Below are positions 51,819-60,112 of a stretch of 64,000 nucleotides of DNA, piece after piece. Each line of letters opens with the position of its first letter. The stretch's first letter is position 1. Where the stretch lies: contig DATGTE010000023.1 of assembly GCA_035301985.1 (NCBI GenBank), forward strand, positions 209,189 through 273,188. The letters run 5' to 3'. The stretch is from DASUXY01 sp035301985. GTDB taxonomy: Bacteria; Bacillota; Bacilli; Bacillales; Amphibacillaceae. The position numbers and the translations under genes are program-made. The notes under the pieces are model-generated. The model did no database searches. It worked only from the letters and a program-made list of their open reading frames with translations, and was not told the origin of the DNA.

Positions 51819-51939
51819 CTCTTATCTTTCAGATCACAGCACGGATCTGTAGGATGTGGCACCTTTAAAAGCAAGGACTGCTTGCTTTTAGGTTGCCGGG
51901 CTTCACTGGGCCTAGTCCCTCCGCCTCTCTCGATAAGAG
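51819..51939 (-). ncRNA. SAM-I riboswitch (S-box)
   Basis: Read on the minus strand, the 5' arm CTCTTATC pairs with GATAAGAG at the 3' end (P1). The conserved S-box parts are all present in order: GAGAGGCGGAGGGACTAG, GCCCAGTGAAGCCCGGCAAC, the P3 hairpin AAAAGCAAG/CTTGCTTTT, GGTGCCA and the P4 stem CAGATCCGTG...GATCTG. It controls the metY-metX-hom operon by SAM-dependent termination. Confidence 0.95.
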
Positions 51940-51965
51940 ATTTGATTTTTAAAAATTTAAGAACT

Positions 51966-51994
51966 ATTATATCTTGATCACACACCTTTGTCAA
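51966..51994 (-). promoter_or_regulatory. Consensus sigma-A promoter of the met operon
   Basis: On the minus strand a perfect TTGACA (51989-51994) and perfect TATAAT (51966-51971) are 17 bp apart, about 27 bp before the riboswitch. Confidence 0.85.
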
Positions 51995-52014
51995 TGCTTT
52001 TTTGTTGATCACAC
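51974..52014. repeat. Two TTGATCACAC repeats flanking the -35 of the met promoter
   Basis: The 10-nt word TTGATCACAC occurs at 51974-51983 (between -35 and -10) and at 52005-52014 (upstream of -35), 31 bp apart, that is about three helical turns. Each contains the palindrome TGATCA. This layout suggests an operator for a DNA-binding protein in addition to the riboswitch. Confidence 0.45.
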
Positions 52015-52336
52015 GCATTTTAATTGTCTTCTGTAAAAATAAGCGACAATTATTTTAAATATCCAACAAGTATTGAAAATATGTTATGATCACAATTGAA
52101 AGCGCATGCAGTCAAAAGCAATTTGAAACATATAACTTTTAAATCGATACATAGGGGTGTCATTTTTCCTAATTCACTTATGAACCACCGTGCCATAGCA
52201 TTGAATGACTGAAGACATCTGGGCATTTTATACAATATGAAAACGATTGATGAAGTGCTTTGTTTTAGTGGAATAGCTTTGATCGAAGTACAGGATGCGC
52301 TTTTATTAAAATAAAGATACGAAAGGATTTTTGCTC
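52015..52336. other. Non-coding gap before ykvI
   Basis: About 320 bases hold the divergent regulatory region of the met operon and ykvI. I see no gene; open frames here lack ribosome binding sites. A ykvI promoter must lie in it but I could not choose one. Confidence 0.4.
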
Positions 52337-53428
52337 ATGAAAGACACGTTACGCGTTGCTGGTACTTACATCGCTGCGATTATTGGCGCAGGGTATGCAT
52401 CTGGACAAGAAGTTATTCAATTTTTTACCAGCTACGGATGGCTGGGGATTGTAGGTACTTTTGTCAGTATGGGACTTTACCCTTTACTCGGGTATTTTTT
52501 AGTCGTTTTAGGCGACAAGCTACAAGTTTCTTCACATAAAGGGGTTATTTATCATCTCTGTGGGAAATATCTCGGTCTTGTTATTGATATCCTACTCGTA
52601 TTTTTCTTATTTGGTGTAGGCGTCATCATGGTATCAGGGAGCGGTTCACTCTTCCGTCAACATTTTGGTATTACACCTGTGGTTGGGTACTTTGTGTTTA
52701 TGAGTCTCGTTATTTTAACGTTAATTTTAAGCCTTAGAAAAATCGTGACGATTCTAAGTTGGATGAGCCCTTATGCATTTATACTCATTATCCTTTTAGC
52801 TGTCTACTCTCTATTTATTAGCCATACGAACATTTCAGAACTTGAAACTATTTCTAAGACTCAGCTTTCAGCATCGCCAAATTGGTTATTAAGCGCTTTG
52901 CTTCATGTATCATTTAATGTTTCAATAGCTTTTGCACTGATGGTTATATTAGGTGCTACAGAAAAAAATAAACAGGCAACCCGGTGTGGCGCGATTATTG
53001 GTGGCATTACGCTTGGATTTATACTCTTTATCATAAACATCGCAATCTATGCGAACATTGATACGCTCCAGCATACAGACATGCCGATGCTTCAGCTTGC
53101 AACTAACATTAACCCAATGATTGGCTACTTAATGGTGATTGCTCTGCTCGGAATGATGTTTAGCACTGCAGTCCCTTGTTTTTATACATTTATTGCTCGC
53201 TTTATTAAAGTAGAAACAAATCAATTTAAAATCGCTTCTATTGTTGTCGGTATAGCCGCTTTTGTATTAGGTTTTATAGGCTTTACCAATCTTGTTAATA
53301 CGGTTTATCCTTTACTCGGATACGTCGGTTTTATTTTAATCGCCTCTTTAATCGTATACTTGTTTAGAAAACGAATATCGTGGAAGCTAAACGAGCAGCA
53401 TAACAATTACAAAAAGCACGTTGAATAA
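52337..53428 (+). CDS. ykvI: YkvI family membrane protein
   Basis: The 363-residue protein has about ten membrane helices. It begins with the APC-like segment GTYIAAIIGAGYASGQEVIQFF, an unwound helix motif (IGAGYASGQE) typical of YkvI, and resembles it along its length (LVFFLFGVGVIMVSGSGSLF). The fold suggests a transporter; the substrate is unknown. ATG 52337 is chosen (AAAGG 10 nt upstream). It is followed by an inverted repeat near 53414-53446. Confidence 0.85.
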   Translation: MKDTLRVAGTYIAAIIGAGYASGQEVIQFFTSYGWLGIVGTFVSMGLYPLLGYFLVVLGDKLQVSSHKGVIYHLCGKYLGLVIDILLVFFLFGVGVIMVSGSGSLFRQHFGITPVVGYFVFMSLVILTLILSLRKIVTILSWMSPYAFILIILLAVYSLFISHTNISELETISKTQLSASPNWLLSALLHVSFNVSIAFALMVILGATEKNKQATRCGAIIGGITLGFILFIINIAIYANIDTLQHTDMPMLQLATNINPMIGYLMVIALLGMMFSTAVPCFYTFIARFIKVETNQFKIASIVVGIAAFVLGFIGFTNLVNTVYPLLGYVGFILIASLIVYLFRKRISWKLNEQHNNYKKHVE

Positions 53429-53446
53429 TGAAATGTCAACGTGCTT
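53414..53446 (+). terminator. Hairpin at the end of ykvI
   Basis: An 11-bp perfect stem (AAGCACGTTGA 53414-53424 with TCAACGTGCTT 53436-53446) overlaps the stop codon of ykvI. It has no T-run, so termination would be weak. A second long imperfect inverted repeat (GGTGGAAAT 53463-53471 with ATTTCCACC 53507-53515, extended by CCTATG/CATAGG) lies next to the mvaS stop. Confidence 0.55.
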
Positions 53447-53530
53447 AATGACTCAACCCTATGGTGGAAATACTCGCACATATAAAAATATCCAATAATG
53501 AATGCCATTTCCACCCTCATAGGACCGTGC

Positions 53531-54700
53531 TTACTGTTTATTCACATATTGTCGCTGATGAGCCGTTACTCCTGCAAGGCAAATAGGTGCAGGGTCATGA
53601 GTCGTATCCAGCTCAACGGTCGACCCGTCTGTCGGTAAGCTCTCTTCAAAAATCGCCTCATACTCTGCAACCGTTAATTCTTTGCGGGAGGACAATCGTT
53701 TCTCATGCTCCCTAGCGTGTAAATAAGTGCGATAGTCTGGTTGCAATGTGCCGCTGAAAAATTCGCCAACCGCTCCGGAGCCGTAGCTGAATAACCCGAT
53801 TCGCGAGCCTGCCGACAAATCTGTATTTCGTTCTAACAATGAAAGCAGGCTTAAGTACAACGATCCCGTGTAAATATTGCCGACAATTCTATTATAGTAC
53901 GTGCTCATTTGATAGTAAGCTTGCAGCCGTTCTTCCGTCTTTTCATTTCCTTCATCAAGTATGGTCCGCAATGCTTTGATTCCCATTTTTGTATAAGGCA
54001 CATGGAAGCAAATAGCCGCAAAATCATCGAGCGTTAATCCGGTCTTCTCTTTATAAGCTGTCCATATTTGAGAAAAAAATGCGAGATATTGTTCATTGGA
54101 AAACTTCCCATTAACAAAGGCGGTATCTGCATAAACAGGTCGCCAAAAATCCATAATATCTGCCGATAAATAAACGTTATCGTCTTCGAGTACCATAATG
54201 TTAGGATGACGGCTGATCACCATGGCCACAGCTCCTGCACCTTGAGTAGGCTCACCACCGGTATTCAGTCCGTATCGGGCGATATCCGCACCTAATACAA
54301 GGACTTTGCTTTCCGGATGAAGTGTGATATGTCCTTTAGCCATTTGTATTCCAGCTGTCGCCCCGTAACAAGCTTGTTTCAATTCAATACAGCGGGCGTG
54401 CGGATTGATGCCTAGTAAACGGTGCACATACAAAGCGGCAGCCTTTGAATGATCAACCCCAGATTCTGTCGCAAAAATAACGAAGTCGATGTCTTCCTTA
54501 TCCGACTCATCCAAAATGTTCTTAGCAGCATTCGCTGCCATTGTTACCGCATCCTGTGTAGGCGGTGGAACAGCCATTTTTTCCTGACCGATACCGATCG
54601 TATACTTTTCCGGATCGATTCCTCTTGCAACAGCCAATTTGTTCATATCAACGTATAAATGCGGTGTATAAAAACCGAGTTTATCAATCCCTATTTTCAC
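53531..54700 (-). CDS. mvaS: Hydroxymethylglutaryl-CoA synthase
   Basis: The 389-residue enzyme condenses acetyl-CoA and acetoacetyl-CoA in the mevalonate route to isoprenoids. The catalytic residues Glu79 (FATESGVDHSKA), Cys111 (ELKQACYGATAG) and the His in ICFHVPYTKMG correspond exactly to the Staphylococcus aureus enzyme numbering. Other blocks are GSGAVGEFFSG and QGAGAVAMV. Start GTG 54700 has GGGG 8 nt upstream. It stands alone: no mvaA, mvaK or mvaD gene is near. Most Bacillus use the MEP pathway instead. Confidence 0.93.
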   Translation of the reverse strand: MKIGIDKLGFYTPHLYVDMNKLAVARGIDPEKYTIGIGQEKMAVPPPTQDAVTMAANAAKNILDESDKEDIDFVIFATESGVDHSKAAALYVHRLLGINPHARCIELKQACYGATAGIQMAKGHITLHPESKVLVLGADIARYGLNTGGEPTQGAGAVAMVISRHPNIMVLEDDNVYLSADIMDFWRPVYADTAFVNGKFSNEQYLAFFSQIWTAYKEKTGLTLDDFAAICFHVPYTKMGIKALRTILDEGNEKTEERLQAYYQMSTYYNRIVGNIYTGSLYLSLLSLLERNTDLSAGSRIGLFSYGSGAVGEFFSGTLQPDYRTYLHAREHEKRLSSRKELTVAEYEAIFEESLPTDGSTVELDTTHDPAPICLAGVTAHQRQYVNKQ

Positions 54701-54888
54701 GTCTTGTTCCCCTTTTTGTTATTTTTATTGTAACAATACAAGATGGTGCGCGTTCATCCAGACCATCTTTCCAACATACAAATAGAGTAATATAAATCGA
54801 GATGAAAAACAATCAAAAAAAGAAAAAGCTGCTATATCTAATAACAGCCTTTTCATATCGAGAATATATTTGAGGGTGTTCGGATAAA

Positions 54889-55107
54889 CTAATACAATCG
54901 ATGATTTTTGCAACAATGTGCATGTGTCGGTAATCCGGGATCATTCACAACATTTTTAACAACCGGACGGTAAACATGACGCGGTACATTGACGATATTT
55001 TGCCGATGAATAATTTCTACAGGATGGATATGCGGAACAACTCTTGGTCTGTAAAAATCTCGAACGACATATTGCGGGGGACAGCATACAGCTCTGGAAC
55101 GAAACAT
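54889..55107 (-). CDS. cotD: CotD family spore coat protein
   Basis: The 72-residue protein is rich in Cys, His, Pro and Arg: MFRSRAVCCPPQYVVRDFYR, then VVPHIHPVEIIHRQNIVNVP and a Cys-Cys tail (THAHCCKN). This is the CotD pattern (inner coat, mother cell, sigma-K type genes). GGAGGTGATACAG precedes ATG 55107; the longer frame is not needed. Confidence 0.85.
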   Translation of the reverse strand: MFRSRAVCCPPQYVVRDFYRPRVVPHIHPVEIIHRQNIVNVPRHVYRPVVKNVVNDPGLPTHAHCCKNHRLY

Positions 55108-55220
55108 CTGTATCACCTCCAAACACGATATATAATAGTCCATGCTAAATGAAAAATTTTTGCCACGGACAATTGTCACGACTGAGACCGTTCGTTTGCT
55201 TATTTACTGTAAACGTAAAA

Positions 55221-55260
55221 AAGAAGCAGAAATGACCTTTTAAGCCATCGTCTGCTTCTT
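55221..55260 (-). terminator. Terminator of the two minus-strand tRNA genes
   Basis: A 10-bp stem (AAGAAGCAGA 55221-55230 with TCTGCTTCTT 55251-55260) has A-runs on the plus strand at its left, which is a T-run for minus transcripts. It follows tRNA-Pro. Confidence 0.75.
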
Positions 55261-55279
55261 CACATAAACGCTAGTATGA

Positions 55280-55353
55280 TCGGGAAGACAGGATTCGAAC
55301 CTGCGACCTCCACGTCCCGAACGTGGCGCTCTACCAAACTGAGCCACTTCCCG
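55280..55353 (-). tRNA. tRNA-Pro (anticodon CGG)
   Basis: Minus strand: acceptor CGGGAAG/CTTCCCG with discriminator A, D-arm GCTC/GAGC, anticodon stem CCACG/CGTGG and loop TTCGGGA, T-loop TTCGAAT. The anticodon CGG reads CCG. It is encoded 7 nt downstream of tRNA-Gly on one transcript. Confidence 0.92.
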
Positions 55354-55360
55354 AATTTGG

Positions 55361-55432
55361 AGCGGAAGACGGGACTCGAACCCGCGACTCCCACCTTGGG
55401 AAGGTGGTGTTCTACCACTGAACTACTTCCGC
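55361..55432 (-). tRNA. tRNA-Gly (anticodon CCC)
   Basis: Minus strand: acceptor GCGGAAG/CTTCCGC with discriminator T, anticodon stem CCACC/GGTGG and loop TTCCCAA, T-loop TTCGAGT. The anticodon CCC reads GGG. It is the first gene of a two-tRNA transcript. Confidence 0.92.
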
Positions 55433-55612
55433 ACAATCAAAAGCTTCACCAACCATTGATAATCATACGCCTGATCAATAAAAATGTCAATATCCTTCTT
55501 CGACAAAAATTGCAGAAAACGATTGAACACCTGATTGTTGCCTTTCATGACAATCGTCATCGCAAATGCTATACTATAACATGAAAAAACTGATAAAATG
55601 GAGCTAAGCATA

Positions 55613-56425
55613 ATGAATATTCTCGTGACATTAAACTCGAATTATATTCACCCGCTTAAAGTGATGTTGCAATCACTATTTCTTAACAATCCAGGTGAAA
55701 CATTTAATGTCTACCTCATGCACTCCACATTAAAAGAAGAAGAACTCGTGATGTTACAGTCATTCATCGAGAGACAAAACCACCGACTAACTGTCATCAC
55801 GATCGATAACGATCATTTTGCGGATGCCCCTGTTGTAAAACATTATTCCAAAGAAATGTACTACCGACTGTTAGCGTATAAATTTTTGCCAAATGATTTA
55901 GATCGAATCCTCTACTTGGATCCTGATACCCTCATCATTAATGAGTTACACGAACTTTATCACATGGATCTTTCCGATTATCTTTTTGCCGCGGCTTACC
56001 ATGACCGGGCATCCATTACCGGGTTAAACAAGCTGCGCTTTAAAGAATACGATATTGAAGCTTATTACAATTCAGGTGTTTTATTGATGAATTTGCCGGA
56101 ACAGCGAAAAACAATCAAAGAGCAAGATATTTACGATTTTGTTAAGAAAAATAAAAAGAAACTGATTCTTCCAGATCAAGATATTATTAACGGACTGTAT
56201 TCCAAATACATTAAGGATATTGATGAAGTCATTTACAATTTCGATGCCCGATTTTACAATTACTATAAACTGATGAGCAAGAATAAAGTGGATATGGACT
56301 ATGTGATCAACCATACCGTCATCATCCATTTTTGTGGGAAGAAAAAACCGTGGTACAAAAATTACACAGGAAAATTTCACTCGCTTTATAAACATTATGA
56401 GAGGCTTGCCCATCGTTTTTCGTAG
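55613..56425 (+). CDS. Glycosyltransferase family 8 protein
   Basis: The 270-residue protein begins MNILVTLNSNYIHPLKVMLQ and has the GT8 DxD motif in ILYLDPDTLIINELHELY and the C-terminal HFCGKKKPWYKNY. These define retaining galactosyl/glucosyl transferases that use UDP-sugars. There is no signal peptide. ATG 55613 is chosen (GGAG 9 nt upstream). No sugar operon is near; the acceptor is unknown. Confidence 0.87.
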   Translation: MNILVTLNSNYIHPLKVMLQSLFLNNPGETFNVYLMHSTLKEEELVMLQSFIERQNHRLTVITIDNDHFADAPVVKHYSKEMYYRLLAYKFLPNDLDRILYLDPDTLIINELHELYHMDLSDYLFAAAYHDRASITGLNKLRFKEYDIEAYYNSGVLLMNLPEQRKTIKEQDIYDFVKKNKKKLILPDQDIINGLYSKYIKDIDEVIYNFDARFYNYYKLMSKNKVDMDYVINHTVIIHFCGKKKPWYKNYTGKFHSLYKHYERLAHRFS

Positions 56426-56450
56426 CAGCACGACCCAAAATGAGCCAAAT

Positions 56451-56482
56451 AAAAAAGAGGGCCGCCAAAACAAAGAGCCCTC
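56451..56482 (-). terminator. Terminator of the HesB-like gene
   Basis: GAGGGC (56457-56462) pairs with GCCCTC (56477-56482). The plus strand carries six A before it, a T-run for the minus transcript. Confidence 0.7.
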
Positions 56483-56491
56483 CTATAATAA

Positions 56492-56782
56492 TCATCGTTC
56501 ATGAAACACGTATTCAACATCATCGTCTTTTAAGGTGACTTCCATGTCAAACTGATCCAAAAACCAGGCATCTTCTTCGTTAAAGTAAAAGGTAATGCCT
56601 GCTTTTTCGTCTTTCACTTTGATATTGCCTTTTTTCCCGACGGAAATTCCTAAGAAATAATTAGGATGCGCCGTTGGAATTCCACCGTATATTTTCAGGA
56701 AAAATTGAACGAAATCCCCGTCTTCTAATCCCATTTCCTCTTTGTACCATTCAGCTGCTTCTCTTTGTACGTTTAACGCCAT
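56492..56782 (-). CDS. yneR: HesB/YneR-like protein
   Basis: The 96-residue protein starts MALNVQREAAEWYKEEMGLE and has HesB-like beta structure (FVQFFLKIYGG, AGITFYFNEEDAWFLDQFD). It lacks the three cysteines of true A-type iron-sulfur carriers, like YneR. AGGTGTCATCA precedes ATG 56782. The function is not known. Confidence 0.8.
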   Translation of the reverse strand: MALNVQREAAEWYKEEMGLEDGDFVQFFLKIYGGIPTAHPNYFLGISVGKKGNIKVKDEKAGITFYFNEEDAWFLDQFDMEVTLKDDDVEYVFHER

Positions 56783-56859
56783 TGATGACACCTCTTATAT
56801 GGAGTTTCTGTATAGTATCGCTCGAATCACTGCTATGATTCATTCAGTAACCATTCAAG

Positions 56860-57402
56860 CTACTTTCTATTATAAATGCTTTGTTGCAAAAAAACCATTT
56901 CTTCGGCTAATTTTTGAATGCGTCGATGAACATCATCGTCAACGATTTTGTCATTTTCATTAAATGAATCATTATGGATGAATACATTATTGACAGGAAC
57001 GAATCCTTTTAAATATGTAAGGATCGATTTTAATTGATATTCCGAAACAAGATAATGCTTTTCTGAACCGGCTGTTGCAACGATGCCCGTTACTTTAGAC
57101 GAAAAAGCATGCATCGGTAAATGATCGAACAAATTTTTCAGCGCCCCGGTCATCGATGCTTGATATATAGGTGTGCCAAACACTAAAAAGTCGGCATCTA
57201 ACACTTTACTAACGACATCCCACGTATCATTATTGTAGTATGCAAGCGGCTGTCCGATGGCAAATTCTACATCATAATCCCGCAAATCAATTAATTCAAT
57301 CTGTATGCTAGAATCGAGCTGATTAGCCGTCGCTAACACATCATAGACCGCTTGAGCCGTTTTATCTCCTACCAACGATCCCGCCACACCAACAAGTTTC
57401 AA
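56860..57402 (-). CDS. NADPH-dependent FMN reductase family protein
   Basis: The 180-residue flavodoxin-fold protein shows GVAGSLVGDKTAQAV for FMN phosphate, FGTPIYQASMTGALKNLFDH for the flavin site, and VATAGSEKHYL. This is the SsuE/YwqN type. TTG 57402 is chosen (GGAGGG 6 nt upstream); TTG 57408 abuts it. It is a single gene. Confidence 0.85.
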   Translation of the reverse strand: MKLVGVAGSLVGDKTAQAVYDVLATANQLDSSIQIELIDLRDYDVEFAIGQPLAYYNNDTWDVVSKVLDADFLVFGTPIYQASMTGALKNLFDHLPMHAFSSKVTGIVATAGSEKHYLVSEYQLKSILTYLKGFVPVNNVFIHNDSFNENDKIVDDDVHRRIQKLAEEMVFLQQSIYNRK

Positions 57403-57550
57403 CGTCAACCCTCCAACATACGCTATTAATCTATTAATAACGTACCAGAGTCCCGACGATCCGACAATCTAAGTGAATTCGGCTATTTTTTCTTACAAGT
57501 GCGAAGAATTGAATATTTTAAGCTTAGAAGAACAGCACAATATGTTCTAT

Positions 57551-57814
57551 TTAATGATAGAGAGACCGGATATGATCCAAGTCATCTAACAACTGGTCAA
57601 TTTCCTTCTGAGTTAAAAGAAGCGGCATATCATCATCTAGTGTTATGACTTGACCATCTTCATCATGTTTATGTTGGTGAAGATAGTTATACAGCGACAG
57701 CAATTGTTTTTCTGAAAGCATCGTTTCCGTGGGAACATGTTTAACCTTTTGCAAAATGAAAGCATTCGACGGTCTGTCAAATTCACCAAAAATAATATTG
57801 CCATTGAGTTCCAT
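57551..57814 (-). CDS. Hypothetical acidic protein
   Basis: The 87-residue protein reads MELNGNIIFGEFDRPSNAFI and ends LLDDLDHIRSLYH. It has no membrane segment or signal and is acidic. GAGGTGA is 5 nt before ATG 57814. I do not recognise it. It lies between the FMN reductase and sfsA. Confidence 0.6.
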   Translation of the reverse strand: MELNGNIIFGEFDRPSNAFILQKVKHVPTETMLSEKQLLSLYNYLHQHKHDEDGQVITLDDDMPLLLTQKEIDQLLDDLDHIRSLYH

Positions 57815-57887
57815 TTTTTCACCTCATCTTTGGCAGGTATACATAGCATATGTCTATCGATTCATTTTCATACAAAACGATATATTC

Positions 57888-58577
57888 TTATGGCAAATAT
57901 ACTGGAAGCGCCTTGTTAAGACGCAGTTCGTCCGCTTTAACAATCGTGTCGTACGCCAAAATTTTTACACCTTGTTGTGAAGCATCCCATAAGGTGTTTG
58001 AAAACTTTTGATCAATTTCAGCATGAGGCGTAAACGTCCAGCATCCTTTCATCTGCACGATAAATACAACCGCTGCACTATATCCTTCACGCATGGCTTC
58101 GATTAATTCCAAAACATGTTTGACACCTCTAGTTGTCGGTGCATCGGGAAACATGGCGATGCCGTTTTTCGCCAATGTAACCCCTTTTACTTCAATGAAA
58201 CCTCGTTTATCATCAGTTTCTACGTACAAATCAAAACGAGAATCGCGATACATCACTTCTCTTTTAACATACCTGACGTTTGCAAACTCCGGCAATGCTC
58301 CTGTCTTAAGCGTTTCATAAATAACAGTATGGGGCGCCTGCGAATCGATATTGATCCACCGGCTATTTTTATTAACCGCAATTAATGAGTATTTTGTTTT
58401 GCGCTTAGGATTGTCACTTTTTTCTAATAGAACCTCAATGTTCGGCCGCAACAATTCGTCTAAGCGCCCGGTATTTTTTATATGCACCCGTTCTTTGACA
58501 CCATTTATAAAAACTTCGGCTATAAATCTGTTGACTCGCTTATTGAATCGACCATGAATGACTTTTTTATACTTCAT
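57888..58577 (-). CDS. sfsA: SfsA family DNA/RNA nuclease-like protein
   Basis: The 229-residue protein has HIKNTGRLDELLRPN, RFDLYVETDDKRGFIEVKGV and FPDAPTTRGVKHVLEL, the SfsA signature with the Asp/Glu-x-Lys nuclease-like active site. It is named for sugar fermentation stimulation in E. coli; the true role is uncertain. ATG 58577 has GGAAGGGAATGT upstream. Confidence 0.9.
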   Translation of the reverse strand: MKYKKVIHGRFNKRVNRFIAEVFINGVKERVHIKNTGRLDELLRPNIEVLLEKSDNPKRKTKYSLIAVNKNSRWINIDSQAPHTVIYETLKTGALPEFANVRYVKREVMYRDSRFDLYVETDDKRGFIEVKGVTLAKNGIAMFPDAPTTRGVKHVLELIEAMREGYSAAVVFIVQMKGCWTFTPHAEIDQKFSNTLWDASQQGVKILAYDTIVKADELRLNKALPVYLP

Positions 58578-58791
58578 ACATTCCCTTCCAAGCATTTTGT
58601 TTTCTTGTTACACATATTGTATATTAATTTCTTCCTTGTGGCTATTAGATGTACAATCGGGATTTTTAGCAATTCATTATTGTTTTAGCATAAGCCAAAG
58701 TTATCATATAAATTGAGCCTAAAACAGATTAGTTTGCTTTGGCTAAAGGATGGCATACACTAAGGTTAGCTTCAAAGAAAGAGGACTGAAT

Positions 58792-59838
58792 ATGATGACG
58801 CAAGTTTATAGCGACGTCATTCAATATCGAGGAACTCATTATGAATTTGGATATTTTCAAGGCGAAATGCTCAAAGATTCTCCCATCCTACCCAACCGGA
58901 AAAAACAATGGGGACCACGGATGAAACGCCATTTTATTATCGATACGTCGACATTCCAAAAAACGATCAAGGCTGTTGCACCACTGATTTGGGATGAAAT
59001 TTGTGGCTTGGCCGATGCGCTCAATATGAGTATGGGTGAGGCTGTCCAACTATTTGGTGGTTATTACCAAGAATACGTGCCCAGCGGCTGTTCCATTTTT
59101 ACCGATTCGCAATACTTGATCCGCAATTATGACAGCCATCCGCGCTCCTATGAAGGGCGTTATGTTTTTTATCAGCCAACCGATGGCGGATATGCTGTTG
59201 TTGGCCCAAGCATGCAAATCACCGGTCGAATCGATGGGATAAACGAAAAAGGCCTCGTCATGGGCTATAATTTCACCCATCGCAAACATTCCGAGGACGG
59301 ATTTTTATGCAATATGATCGGTCGTCTCATCCTGGAAACATGTGCGGACATCAAGGAAGCTATTCAATTGCTCAAAACCATCCCACACCGACATTCTTTC
59401 AGCTACGCCCTATTAGATCGTACTGGAAAATCGTATGTTGTGGAAGCATCACCGAGGCAGGTCATTGCACGTCGTTCAAATGTCTGCACGAATCATTTTC
59501 ACTGTCTCGATGAAGAAAACCGTAACCGACAGCACGAATCACGCCGGCGGGAACAAGCTATTATGGATCAACAACAACAAGCTACAAACCCTTACCAAGC
59601 CTTCCAAGTGATGAACGATCCGGCATACAATATCTATTCGTTCAAATATGATGCAGCAGCTGGAACACTGCACACCGCTGCCTATTTTCCGAACGAAATG
59701 AAAGCATGGTATGCAATCGGCCCTAGCCGTAAACCGGTCATTTTTGATTTCAATAAGTGGCTGGAAGAACACGATGTTCATGTCACACGCATTAAAGGGG
59801 AGCTGGATTACCCCGGAGTGTTTGCGAATATGGGATAA
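58792..59838 (+). CDS. C45 family autoproteolytic acyltransferase/hydrolase
   Basis: The 348-residue Ntn-hydrolase has the self-cleavage site in YVPSGCSIFTD, where the Cys becomes the N-terminal nucleophile, and RNYDSHPRSYEGRYV after it. GINEKGLVMGYNFTHRK resembles acyl-CoA:6-aminopenicillanate acyltransferase and the bile-salt hydrolase-like C45 family. The substrate is unknown; N-acyl amide hydrolysis is likely. ATG 58792 or 58795 can be the start (AAAGAGGAC upstream). Confidence 0.82.
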   Translation: MMTQVYSDVIQYRGTHYEFGYFQGEMLKDSPILPNRKKQWGPRMKRHFIIDTSTFQKTIKAVAPLIWDEICGLADALNMSMGEAVQLFGGYYQEYVPSGCSIFTDSQYLIRNYDSHPRSYEGRYVFYQPTDGGYAVVGPSMQITGRIDGINEKGLVMGYNFTHRKHSEDGFLCNMIGRLILETCADIKEAIQLLKTIPHRHSFSYALLDRTGKSYVVEASPRQVIARRSNVCTNHFHCLDEENRNRQHESRRREQAIMDQQQQATNPYQAFQVMNDPAYNIYSFKYDAAAGTLHTAAYFPNEMKAWYAIGPSRKPVIFDFNKWLEEHDVHVTRIKGELDYPGVFANMG

Positions 59839-59913
59839 GTGCTGATATAGTCTGGACTTTATAACTTCTCTCAAACGATCAACCCAACTGGATTAGCCGC
59901 AAAACGATAAAGA

Positions 59914-59952
59914 AAAAAGGAAATCCCTAGTCATACAAGGATATTCCTTTTT
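59914..59952 (+). terminator. Terminator after the C45 gene
   Basis: AAAAAGGAAATCC (59914-59926) pairs with GGATATTCCTTTTT (59939-59952) apart from small bulges, loop of 12 nt. A T-rich segment follows. The remainder of the 59839-60112 gap is empty. Confidence 0.75.
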
Positions 59953-60037
59953 GTATTTTTTCTCTCGAGTTTTTACACTAAAAGAAAAAACTACAAAGAC
60001 TAGAACTCTGCTTCTTCAAAAATGACCGTCTTTCAGC

Positions 60038-60055
60038 TTAAAATAAAGTTCTGCC
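60038..60055. repeat. Candidate left direct repeat of a mobile element
   Basis: TTAAAATAAAGTTCTGCC here matches TTAAAATAAAGTTTTGTC at 63884-63901 in 16 of 18 positions. It lies just beyond the truncated 3' end of the first recombinase gene. It may mark an attachment-site remnant or be a chance AT-rich match. Confidence 0.3.
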
Positions 60056-60112
60056 AAAATAGAGAGAAGAATAGAAGTTCAGAAACTTGTTTACGGGAGA
60101 GTTGAGAGCTTT

